In this document: positions 52,204 through 60,318 of the stretch, piece by piece
Position numbering within the stretch: the stretch's first letter is position 1
How the letters are laid out: each line of letters starts with the position of its first letter
Assembly (NCBI GenBank): GCA_030530525.1
Contig: JAUMUT010000008.1
Location: 1 to 64,000, forward strand
DNA: 64,000 nucleotides
DNA from: Capnocytophaga sp.
GTDB lineage: Bacteria; Bacteroidota; Bacteroidia; Flavobacteriales; Flavobacteriaceae
Direction of reading: 5' to 3'
Translations under genes and position numbers: made by a program
The notes under the pieces: generated by a model
Databases searched by the model: none
What the model was told of the DNA's origin: nothing
What the model saw: the letters and a program-made list of their open reading frames with translations, nothing else

Positions 52204-52830
52204 TTATCTTTTTAACAATTTATAGCCCATATATCCTAACGGAAGCGCCATTATAAGAAGATAAAAAGCATTTTGAATTACTAAAAGCGGATTAAAAAGA
52301 ATAACGATAATTAGCCCAAAAATAGCTCCGCCTAAGTGTGCCGAATGCCCTAAATTGTCGCCTCGTTGCGGATTAAGCATCATATATGCAGAATATCCGA
52401 AATAAATAGCCCCAAAAAGCCATCCTGGAATAAAATTCACCCGAATAGAGTCAGGAAATAGTGCAATAGCAGCAAAAATAATACCCGAAACCGCCCCAGA
52501 AGCTCCAATTGCAGAATAATATGACTGTTTTTTGTAAATATAAAGGCTAAAAAGACTTCCTAAAACCATTGCACCGAAATAAATTATTAAAAATAAGAAA
52601 ATTCCCATTGTTTTAACAATAATTCCTTGAAAAAAGTACAAAGAAATCATATTAAAAATAAGGTGCGACCAATCGGCGTGCAAAAATCCTGAGGAAATCA
52701 GCCGAATATAATCGCCTTTTTGCACTGCTCCTACATTAAATTTGTATCGGTTAAAAAACATTGAGTCGTTAAACCCTTTATAACTCATCGCAATAGTTGC
52801 TCCGAGAATAATAATAAAAATAATACTCAT
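52204..52830 (-). CDS. Rhomboid-family intramembrane serine protease
   Basis: 208 residues with six or so membrane helices. HADWSHLIFNM (51-61), GASG (109-112, catalytic Ser111) and AHLGGA (164-169, catalytic His165) are the hallmark rhomboid motifs. It cleaves membrane proteins within the bilayer; the substrate is unknown. It starts 18 bases after the stop of the YfcC-family gene, so the two are probably cotranscribed from the YfcC promoter. Confidence 0.92.
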   Translation of the reverse strand: MSIIFIIILGATIAMSYKGFNDSMFFNRYKFNVGAVQKGDYIRLISSGFLHADWSHLIFNMISLYFFQGIIVKTMGIFLFLIIYFGAMVLGSLFSLYIYKKQSYYSAIGASGAVSGIIFAAIALFPDSIRVNFIPGWLFGAIYFGYSAYMMLNPQRGDNLGHSAHLGGAIFGLIIVILFNPLLVIQNAFYLLIMALPLGYMGYKLLKR

Positions 52831-52848
52831 CTTCTTTTTTATTTTATA

Positions 52849-54327
52849 TTAAAACCAAAGTAAAATCACCATAATTATAGTAAAAATAATTACCAAAGGC
52901 ATACAGAATTTTAACCATTGTTGGTAATTAATATTTACCATCGCCAAAGAAGGCAAAATAAGCCCCGTTGGAGTAAGAAAGCCCATTATTCCCATACCGA
53001 AAAGGTAAGCATTGACAACGCTATGCCCTTCTACCCCAACCACTGAGGCAAGAGAGCCTATGATAGGCATTGTAAGCACCGCCATTCCTGAGGAAGAGGA
53101 AATAAACAAGCTCAAAACCGCAAAAACAACCATCAAAACAGGTAAAAATAGCATTGGCGACATCCCTTGTACAAGGTCGGTAGCGTAGTGCAAAATAGTT
53201 CCTGATATTTGTCCGTCATTAAGGATAAAAGAAACTCCGCGCGCTATTCCTATGATAAAAGCCACCCCAAGCAAATCTCTTGCGCCTGTTATAAAATTTT
53301 GGATAGATTTTTCTTCGCCAACACGTTGTAAAACAGCAATTATTATGGAAGAAACCAAGAATAAAGCGGTCATTTCTTGAAACCACCATTCCCAAGCAGA
53401 TACCCCAACGACCATCACCACAAAAGAAAGCCCAAAAATCAGTAATTGTATTTTGGTAGAAAATTTTAATTGGGTTGTTGTTTGTGGGGAATTAGAGTTA
53501 TAAATTTCGGGTACTGTGATGCCATAAACGATGGATTTTTCAGGATTTTTTCTTACTTTTTCCGCATAGCGAATAATATATATAATACTGATAATCAAAC
53601 ATATAAACAAAGCTATTATCCGAATAGAAAAGCCCGATGTCCAATCTACCCCAGCAGCATCAGAAGCGATAATAACAGCAAACGGATTGGTAGTGGAAGC
53701 CATTGAACCGACGTTGGAACCGATATAAATAACGGCAAGAGGCACCATCAAATCGTAGCCTGCGGCTAAGAAAATAGGAACAATTATCGGGTAAAAAGCA
53801 AATGTTTCTTCGGCTAAGCCAAACGATGTTCCTCCCAAAGATAATAAGAAACATAATACAATGATAAGTATTCCTTCCTTGCCTTTTAGCCTATGCGCCA
53901 GAAAGCCAACGCCTTCATTGAGTGCGCCAGAACTATTGAAAACGCCTATAAATCCGCCTAAAACTAATACGAAAAGAATTACTTCTATACTATCATAAAT
54001 TCCTTTTATAGGAGCAAAAATAACCGCAGTAAGCCCTTGCGGATGTGCTTCATTCTGTACGTAAGTATTTGGAATAGAGATAGGTTTTTTAATTTTTTCC
54101 GAAGTAAATTTGTTCAACTGAATAGAAATACCGCGTTTGTCCAACTCTTGTTGCGTGGCTGGTACGGCATAGAGGCTATCATTGGTTTGAATAATAAATT
54201 CATTTTGCGTTTTGTTGTAAGACAAGGTGCTATACGTTCCCGAAGGCAACAAATAAGTAAGCACTGCCGCAAAAATAATAACGCATAATAGCACGGTGTA
54301 AGGTGTTGGAAATTTGAGTTTTTTCAT
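52849..54327 (-). CDS. YfcC-family transporter
   Basis: 492 residues and about 12 membrane helices. The start (KLKFPTPYTVLLCVIIFAAV, then YLLPSGTYSTL) and the STTNPFAVIIASDAAGV segment are typical of YfcC-type carriers, related to DcuC and AbgT families. The family probably moves amino acids or short organic acids across the inner membrane; the substrate is not known. The two hydrophilic loops with SISI-PNTYVQNE and WWFQEMT are also family-like. The 196 bases beyond its start (54328-54523) are AT-rich with no gene. Confidence 0.82.
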   Translation of the reverse strand: MKKLKFPTPYTVLLCVIIFAAVLTYLLPSGTYSTLSYNKTQNEFIIQTNDSLYAVPATQQELDKRGISIQLNKFTSEKIKKPISIPNTYVQNEAHPQGLTAVIFAPIKGIYDSIEVILFVLVLGGFIGVFNSSGALNEGVGFLAHRLKGKEGILIIVLCFLLSLGGTSFGLAEETFAFYPIIVPIFLAAGYDLMVPLAVIYIGSNVGSMASTTNPFAVIIASDAAGVDWTSGFSIRIIALFICLIISIIYIIRYAEKVRKNPEKSIVYGITVPEIYNSNSPQTTTQLKFSTKIQLLIFGLSFVVMVVGVSAWEWWFQEMTALFLVSSIIIAVLQRVGEEKSIQNFITGARDLLGVAFIIGIARGVSFILNDGQISGTILHYATDLVQGMSPMLFLPVLMVVFAVLSLFISSSSGMAVLTMPIIGSLASVVGVEGHSVVNAYLFGMGIMGFLTPTGLILPSLAMVNINYQQWLKFCMPLVIIFTIIMVILLWF

Positions 54328-54523
54328 TTATTTTATTGTTTTATCAAAATTTTATTTAAAAATAAATATTCTATTTTCCTTTATCTCTTTTGGTAAAATT
54401 AAAAAATCATAGTTTATTACCCTATATTAATTACAAAAAACAATATTAAATACTATTTTTTTCATAAATAAAAATAATTTAGGTTGCAAAAATAGTAATT
54501 GCCTTGAAAAGTTCCAAAGGAAT

Positions 54524-54934
54524 TTAGCTATATTTATAACCAGAAGCTATTATTTCAATATAGCTATCGTAGCCTATTAGCAAATAATGCTTGAGGGCTA
54601 AGCTCCCTGTGGGGTCAAATAACGGGGCTTTTGCTCGCAGTTCAGGGGAATTAGTTATTTGATAGAAAAGCGTATCGGACGTTCCTTCTATTGTAAATTC
54701 ATTATAATGATGTTCAAAGAAATTCAAAGTAGTGCATTTCACCTGTGCTACTGTGGTAAAGAGGAAATCTACTTTTTTATATACACCCTCCGCTATTTGT
54801 ACTTCCACCGATAGCCTTACGCCATTACGCTCGGTATATACTACTTCTACATCGGTGGTAGCTATTGTAAAATCTACTTTTTCGGGGACTAAAACCATAG
54901 CTTTCTTTACGATTGTTTGGAAATTTTCAAGCAA
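54524..54934 (-). CDS. Hypothetical cytoplasmic protein
   Basis: 136 residues, no signal peptide. The sequence is mixed alpha/beta with LENFQTIVKKAMVLVPEKVD at the start and a C-terminal beta segment YLLIGYDSYIEIIASGY. I do not recognise a family. It begins the 54.5-58.3 kb accessory island and is more G+C-rich than the YfcC gene. The gap of 61 bases to the next gene on the same strand is very T-rich. Confidence 0.5.
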   Translation of the reverse strand: MLENFQTIVKKAMVLVPEKVDFTIATTDVEVVYTERNGVRLSVEVQIAEGVYKKVDFLFTTVAQVKCTTLNFFEHHYNEFTIEGTSDTLFYQITNSPELRAKAPLFDPTGSLALKHYLLIGYDSYIEIIASGYKYS

Positions 54935-54995
54935 AATATTGAAGAAAATTTATAAGTGTAGAAATTATATTTTGCTAATTATAATTTTTTTTTTT

Positions 54996-55868
54996 CTAAA
55001 TATCATATTTTTCTCTTAGTTCTAATTTATCAATTCGTAATAATATAGCAGTTTTACTTCTTTCTAAAATATTACAAATTTCTACGATTTTTGTTTTTTC
55101 ACAATAAAGAACTTCTAATTTATCATCTTCTTCCGTCGTCCATTTTTTACCAGTATTAGGATAGGTATCTCTCATTTTATCAATAGAATAAACTTTTCTT
55201 ATATCATATCTATCAAAATCGGTAATATAATCAAAACTTTGTATTGTTAGCCTAAGTGGAATCTCATAACAATTACCTACATTCTCTACAAAAACCTTCT
55301 CTAATGTAGAAGAAAGTTCTTTAATTCTATCTATAGAAATAAAATAAGGGATTTTAGGTATAAATTTATCTCCATCTCTTTGATATACTGCTATAATAAT
55401 AGGGGTTTGAGTATATTCTTGCATATTAAGATGCTTTTCTGCATCATTACAACTAAAACGGAAAGAAAGTTCTCTATTAGAAAGGTAGCGGAAACTTCTA
55501 CATTTTACATCTACCTCAAGATTTCCGTAGTTTCTCACTAAAAAATCACCTCTTTTAATATCTATATATTTATCAGAAATTAAATATTGCTGGAAACTTA
55601 CCTGATCTTGCATCAATTCTTCTAAGATAAGTCCCTCTTCTTTAGCTTGAGTTTTAAAATGCTCTTGGGCTTTTAATCCCGCGCGATACCAATCCTTACA
55701 ATAATTTTTAAATTCTGTATTTTTTATTTGTAAAGGAGTCCAATGAGATTCCCCTTGATAGATAATAGTATCTTCGGTAATTGTATCTAAGTTCATTAAT
55801 GCTTTTTTATCATTAACATACTCACTTTTAATACCAGTTTTTGTAATATTGATGATATGATATCCCAT
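54996..55868 (-). CDS. Putative PD-(D/E)XK nuclease with Myb/SANT-like C-terminus
   Basis: 290 residues, cytoplasmic. Residues 108-122 (GDFL to EVDVK) give Asp108, eleven residues, then Asp120-x-Lys122, a PD-(D/E)XK-like active-site pattern embedded in beta strands (DIKRGDFLVRN, LEVDVKCRSF). The C-terminal 50 residues (WTTEEDDKLEVLYCE at 243-257, then IVEICNILERSKTAILLRI) match a Myb/SANT-type DNA-binding helix set with a W, L, S-x-x-A and R pattern. It may be a DNA-targeted nuclease, possibly tied to the nearby HU or restriction-modification genes. The role is inference. Confidence 0.5.
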   Translation of the reverse strand: MGYHIINITKTGIKSEYVNDKKALMNLDTITEDTIIYQGESHWTPLQIKNTEFKNYCKDWYRAGLKAQEHFKTQAKEEGLILEELMQDQVSFQQYLISDKYIDIKRGDFLVRNYGNLEVDVKCRSFRYLSNRELSFRFSCNDAEKHLNMQEYTQTPIIIAVYQRDGDKFIPKIPYFISIDRIKELSSTLEKVFVENVGNCYEIPLRLTIQSFDYITDFDRYDIRKVYSIDKMRDTYPNTGKKWTTEEDDKLEVLYCEKTKIVEICNILERSKTAILLRIDKLELREKYDI

Positions 55869-55909
55869 AGTTAAATCAATTCTAAAATTCTATACACCCG
55901 TCGCTTCAC

Positions 55910-55954
55910 AGGTATATACCCGTGAGCCCATAGGTATATACCCGTAGGCTCACG
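55910..55954. repeat. Nested palindromes behind the second HU-like gene
   Basis: GGTATATACC occurs twice (55911-55920 and 55933-55942; spacing 22 bases, each followed by CGT). CGTGAGCC (55921-55928) and GGCTCACG (55947-55954) form an inverted repeat around the second copy. The region lies just beyond the stop of the HU-like gene at 55981. It is unlike the first HU gene's palindromes in sequence but similar in arrangement. Confidence 0.7.
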
Positions 55955-55980
55955 CATATATATCGGTGGGGTGCGGGGTG

Positions 55981-56370
55981 CTACTTCTTGTATTTTTCGT
56001 ATTTTACGGTTTTGAGCATCTCGCGGAGGTCAGCACCTGGGCGGAACTGAATTTTGTTGCCCTTGATAAGCGAAGCGTTGAACTTCTCGGCGGTGGGAGC
56101 TCCCTCGCTAGTAAGGGTAACTTGGAAGTTGCCAAAGTCGCCCAATTTCACGATTTCGCCTTCCGATAGGTGTCTGATAAGCACTTTGGTAAGGTCGTTA
56201 AGCACCGCCAACACATCGGTATCCGATACGGTGGTGCTACCTTGTGCAATTTCTTTGGCAAGTGCCTTTAAAGAGATTTCGCCATCGGCTTTGGCACTGG
56301 CATAAAACTTGGGAGCTGCTGTTTTATCTAACAGATTCTTACGCTCTACCACATTAAATTTTACTGGCAT
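55981..56370 (-). CDS. HU-like DNA-binding protein (HU-HIG type), second copy
   Basis: 129 residues, related to the gene at 15878 (same length and layout: N-terminal VKFNVVERKNLLDKT, central helices with LAVLNDLTKVLIRHL, and the IVKLGDFGNFQVTLTSEG turn and arm). Sequence identity to copy 1 is modest. It lies between the putative nuclease and the methyltransferase genes, in a G+C-richer stretch, and may have entered with the restriction-modification island (inference). DNA bending is the expected role. Confidence 0.85.
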   Translation of the reverse strand: MPVKFNVVERKNLLDKTAAPKFYASAKADGEISLKALAKEIAQGSTTVSDTDVLAVLNDLTKVLIRHLSEGEIVKLGDFGNFQVTLTSEGAPTAEKFNASLIKGNKIQFRPGADLREMLKTVKYEKYKK

Positions 56371-56398
56371 AAAATATGAATTTATTAAGGTTGATAAA

Positions 56399-57385
56399 TT
56401 AGTTATTAATAATTATTTTTTGCTGGTAATTAAACAAATTGAGTTCTTCTTTATTTGCTTTTAAAGGGGTTTGAATATTTAATTTGTCTTTTAGAATTAT
56501 TTTCTGCTTATCTATTTCTTCTCCTTTTAAAGGAATATAGAAATAGTCTTTTAATATTTCCCAATCATCATTACGCAATGTTATTATTTCGTTCATATAA
56601 TAACTTACCCAACAATTACTAATTTTTGAATTAGGTTTTTCTTGCCTTAATTTATTTTTTGTGATAGCTACATATTTTTCATCTAATTCAAAGCCTATAT
56701 ATTTTCTTCCTAATCTTTTAGCTGCAATAGCAGTAGTTCCTGTACCATTAAAAGGGTCAAGCACAATATCGCCTTCATCAGTAGCCATTAAAATAATACG
56801 CTCCAAAAGATGAATAGGTAACTGACAGGGGTGTTCATCTCTATATTTGTTATGTTTTACGCGAAAAATATCTGTCCAAACATCAGAAACAAGAGGACCA
56901 AAGGGGTGCAATAAAGATTTTTTCCCTCCATAATCTTTCGCTAATATTCCTGATTTTCGTGCTCGTTTATGAGGATAACGTATTTCATAAAATTTTAATT
57001 GTTTTGCATCTTTGGCGTAAAATAAAATTCCATAATGAGCCGGTTGTAAAGTTTTTCCCATAGGGGCAGTAGAAGCATCCCAACTAATCCAATGCTTAAA
57101 ATCAGCTTGTTTATTAAGTATTTCTGTATAAAAAGTAAGCCATTTAGGTATATTATGTAAAAAAATAGAGCCCGTAGGTTTAGTTATTCTCACCATTTCA
57201 GTTATCCATTGCTCACACCAATCAATGTATTCTTGAATTTTTAATCTATCTTTATAACTATTATAACCTTTTTTTAAATTGAAAGGGGGATCAGCAAAAG
57301 TACAATCAATACTATTGTCTGGGATTGTTTTTAGCAATGATAAGCAATCACCTTGAATAATATTATTGATATATTTTTCTATCAT
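56399..57385 (-). CDS. Type II site-specific DNA methyltransferase (beta class)
   Basis: 328 residues. The catalytic motif IV DPPF (32-35) comes before motif I (FNGTGTTAIAAKRLGRKYIGFE, near 215-236), so it is a beta-class enzyme methylating adenine N6 or cytosine N4. A basic target-recognition region lies between, plus a C-terminal part with little similarity. Its start codon overlaps the endonuclease stop by four bases (ATGA), so the pair is translationally coupled with the endonuclease first. The recognition sequence cannot be deduced. Confidence 0.9.
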   Translation of the reverse strand: MIEKYINNIIQGDCLSLLKTIPDNSIDCTFADPPFNLKKGYNSYKDRLKIQEYIDWCEQWITEMVRITKPTGSIFLHNIPKWLTFYTEILNKQADFKHWISWDASTAPMGKTLQPAHYGILFYAKDAKQLKFYEIRYPHKRARKSGILAKDYGGKKSLLHPFGPLVSDVWTDIFRVKHNKYRDEHPCQLPIHLLERIILMATDEGDIVLDPFNGTGTTAIAAKRLGRKYIGFELDEKYVAITKNKLRQEKPNSKISNCWVSYYMNEIITLRNDDWEILKDYFYIPLKGEEIDKQKIILKDKLNIQTPLKANKEELNLFNYQQKIIINN

Positions 57386-58344
57386 TTGAGAATTGATTTT
57401 ATAAGTTTAGTAAATCGGGATAATTCTGTTTTATGAAAAGTAAAAACATCATCATAAGCAGAAACCATACGCATTAAATCTCCTTTTCGTACATACCACC
57501 CAATACCATCAACAAAACCTAAAAAAGTAGCTTCTGGGTAATATTTTTTAATGAGAGTTTTTATATTCCCTTCGGTCTTTGATTTATCTCCTTGTCCTGA
57601 TGAGGTTGTTACTAAAAAAGAACTTTCTATAATAATCTGTGGATTTTGCTTGTTAGGAATGATAAAATCCATAGTCCTTTTAGCTACTTGCTCGTTTTTA
57701 AATAATTCCGTAAGGTCTCCTTTTTCAAAAGTAATATTTAGCTCATTAAGCATTGAAGCAATAAGATATTCAGGATTGTTCTCATATTTTCCTGATAGAC
57801 TACCTTTTTCTTTATAACGAACAATGGTATCAATAAGAGCAGTAGGTTCAAAACGTAGTTTAGCAACACTTAATTTTTTAAGTTCAAAAAGTGGCAATGT
57901 ACGAACAAAAAACGGAATAGTAGCTCCTTCAAAAAATAGATTAACAAGAGCTTTTCTAAAAAATGAATTTGCTTTTAAAAGTGAGGCTATTTTATTGTCT
58001 CCCCATTCTTTTATTTCTTCTTTATCTGAAATATTCCATTTGGAAACAAAAAGAAGTTTTTCTATTTTTTTATCCTCAATAACTCTAATTACAGTTATTA
58101 GTCTTTTTAAACTTTCATTTGCGAAACCTGTTAATGCTAATAAAGCTCTCAATCCATTTTCATTATTTTCTAATAACTCTTCAAATATACTCTTTTGTAA
58201 TCCTTTATTCTCTATTTGTGTTTTTAAAAGTAATAATGTTTCTACCAATGAATTAATATATCCATCATATTTTTCTTGAAATATAGGATTACTAAAATAG
58301 AATGTATTTTTATCTATTACTGTTTGATATTTTTTTGTATTCAT
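57382..58344 (-). CDS. Type II restriction endonuclease, DpnII/MboI-like
   Basis: 320 residues. Asp226 in RTMDFIIP, Glu240 in QIIIESSF and Lys254 in QGDKSKTE follow the layout of the DpnII/MboI family (D, E-x-x, then G..SK), with the unusual E-S-S variant. The rest is helical. It cleaves DNA unmethylated at its site and is paired with the methyltransferase that follows. The family assignment is from pattern memory; the recognition site is unknown (GATC would be the default guess for this family). Confidence 0.65.
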   Translation of the reverse strand: MNTKKYQTVIDKNTFYFSNPIFQEKYDGYINSLVETLLLLKTQIENKGLQKSIFEELLENNENGLRALLALTGFANESLKRLITVIRVIEDKKIEKLLFVSKWNISDKEEIKEWGDNKIASLLKANSFFRKALVNLFFEGATIPFFVRTLPLFELKKLSVAKLRFEPTALIDTIVRYKEKGSLSGKYENNPEYLIASMLNELNITFEKGDLTELFKNEQVAKRTMDFIIPNKQNPQIIIESSFLVTTSSGQGDKSKTEGNIKTLIKKYYPEATFLGFVDGIGWYVRKGDLMRMVSAYDDVFTFHKTELSRFTKLIKSILK

Positions 58345-58349
58345 ATCTC

Positions 58350-60146
58350 TTAATCATTCAGTTTCAACACCGCCATAAAAGCACTTTGTGGTATCTCTAC
58401 ATTCCCCACTTGGCGCATACGTTTCTTACCTGCTTTTTGTTTCTCTAAGAGCTTGCGTTTGCGAGAAATATCCCCCCCATAACACTTGGCGGTAACGTCT
58501 TTGCGGAGGGCTTTAATCGTCTCACGAGAGATAATTTTCGCCCCAATAGCCGCCTGTATAGGAATATCAAACTGCTGGCGCGGTATGAGCTCGCGGAGCT
58601 TTTCGCACATCTTCTTGCCTATATTATAAGCATTATCAGCGTGGATAAGAGCAGAAAGCGCATCCACCGATTGCGAGTTGATAAGGATATCCACTTTTAC
58701 AAGGTTAGAAGCTCGCATCCCAATAGGCGAATAGTCAAACGAAGCGTAGCCCTTACTCACGGTTTTGAGTCGGTCATAGAAGTCGAATACGATTTCTGCC
58801 AATGGCATATCAAAATTCAGCTCTACGCGCTCAGGAGTGAGGTAGTGCTGGTTGGTGATTACCCCGCGTTTCTCAATACAAAGCGACATTACCTGACCAA
58901 TAAAGTCCGATTTGGTAATAATACTCGCCTTGATATACGGCTCCTCCACTCTATCCAATTTGGAAGGGTCGGGTAGGTCAGAAGGGTTATTAACAATGAT
59001 AGGTTTTTCAGGTTCTTTCTTGGTGTAGGCGTGGTAACTTACGTTGGGCACGGTGGTGATAACGGTCATACCAAATTCACGCTCTAAACGTTCTTGCACG
59101 ATTTCCAAGTGCAACATTCCTAAGAAGCCACAGCGGAAACCAAAGCCCAAAGCAGCAGAGCTTTCAGGGGTAAATACCAAAGAAGCATCGTTGAGTTGGA
59201 GCTTTTCCATTGAGGCGCGTAACTCTTCGTAATCCTCAGTATCTACGGGATAAATACCCGCAAAGACCATTGGTTTTACGTTCTCAAAGCCGTCAATGGC
59301 TTCACTGCAACCATCTACCGCCGAAGTAATGGTATCGCCTACTTTTACCTCGCGGGCATCCTTAATACCTGTGATAAGGTACCCCACATCGCCTGTAGAA
59401 ATCACTTGCTTAGGCACTTGGTTGAGCTTGAGGGTACCCACCTCGTCGGCATCGTAGATTTTGCCGTTGGACATAAATTTAATCTTCTGCCCTTTGCGTA
59501 TCTCGCCGTTCATCACACGAAAGTAGGTTTCCACCCCACGGAAAGAGTTGTACACCGAGTCGAATATCAACGCTTGTAGTGGGGCTTTAGGATCGCCCGT
59601 AGGAGCTGGAATACGCTCGATAATCGCTTCTAAAATTGCCTCTACCCCCAAGCCTGTTTTCCCGCTGGCAGGGATAATATCATCAGGCGAACAACCGAGC
59701 AAATCCACAATATCGTCTTTTACCTCTTCGGGGTTGGCACTGGGGAGGTCTATTTTATTGAGGATAGGAATGATTTCCAAATCGTTTTCCAATGCTAAAT
59801 AAAGGTTGGAAATGGTCTGTGCTTGTATGCTTTGGGCTGCATCTACAATAAGGAGAGCCCCCTCGCAAGCAGCGATAGAGCGGGAGACCTCGTAGGAGAA
59901 ATCCACGTGTCCGGGGGTATCGATAAGATTAAGGATATATTTCTCGCCTTTGTACATATATTCCATTTGGATAGCGTGGCTCTTGATGGTGATACCGCGC
60001 TCGCGTTCCAAGTCCATATTGTCCAACAATTGGTCTTGTTTTTCGCGTTCAGTTACGGTTTGGGTAAAGTCTAAAAGGCGGTCGGCGAGGGTACTCTTGC
60101 CGTGGTCGATATGGGCAATAATGCAGAAATTACGGATATTTTTCAT
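58350..60146 (-). CDS. lepA: Elongation factor 4 (LepA)
   Basis: 598 residues, a ribosomal GTPase that reverses or remodels translocation. GTP motifs are clear: [14 protein letters not shown] (P-loop), [12 protein letters not shown] (G3), and NKIDLP (G4). The LepA-specific C-terminal domain with [20 protein letters not shown] is present. The gene is noticeably G+C-richer than its neighbours, like carB. The restriction endonuclease gene follows after five bases on the same strand. Confidence 0.97.
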   Translation of the reverse strand: MKNIRNFCIIAHIDHGKSTLADRLLDFTQTVTEREKQDQLLDNMDLERERGITIKSHAIQMEYMYKGEKYILNLIDTPGHVDFSYEVSRSIAACEGALLIVDAAQSIQAQTISNLYLALENDLEIIPILNKIDLPSANPEEVKDDIVDLLGCSPDDIIPASGKTGLGVEAILEAIIERIPAPTGDPKAPLQALIFDSVYNSFRGVETYFRVMNGEIRKGQKIKFMSNGKIYDADEVGTLKLNQVPKQVISTGDVGYLITGIKDAREVKVGDTITSAVDGCSEAIDGFENVKPMVFAGIYPVDTEDYEELRASMEKLQLNDASLVFTPESSAALGFGFRCGFLGMLHLEIVQERLEREFGMTVITTVPNVSYHAYTKKEPEKPIIVNNPSDLPDPSKLDRVEEPYIKASIITKSDFIGQVMSLCIEKRGVITNQHYLTPERVELNFDMPLAEIVFDFYDRLKTVSKGYASFDYSPIGMRASNLVKVDILINSQSVDALSALIHADNAYNIGKKMCEKLRELIPRQQFDIPIQAAIGAKIISRETIKALRKDVTAKCYGGDISRKRKLLEKQKAGKKRMRQVGNVEIPQSAFMAVLKLND

Positions 60147-60179
60147 TGTTAGTATATTCTATATAAAAAGTTTAAGGGG

Positions 60180-60187
60180 CAAAGATA
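60180..60187 (-). promoter_or_regulatory. -7 element (TATCTTTG) of lepA
   Basis: CAAAGATA on the plus strand, 34 bases before the ATG at 60146. Confidence 0.55.
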
Positions 60188-60263
60188 CAAAATAATACGC
60201 AATGATAAAATATTTTATTGTAGTTAAAATTTAAATTTTCAAAAATATTTTTAATTTTTTTCC

Positions 60264-60302
60264 ATAAAAAAATACGTACCTCAAAAAGATACGTATTTTT
60301 CT
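60264..60302. terminator. Terminator of the surface lipoprotein gene
   Basis: AAAAATACGTA (60268-60278) and TACGTATTTTT (60290-60300) form a strong stem, flanked by A/T runs. It ends the minus-strand gene at 60319 and could also act on the plus strand. Confidence 0.82.
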
Positions 60303-60318
60303 GATTTTATTTATATTT

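Noticed and set aside
55910..55954. Intrinsic terminator of the second HU-like gene.
   Set aside because: No T run follows on the minus strand, and the nested palindromes are atypical for termination.
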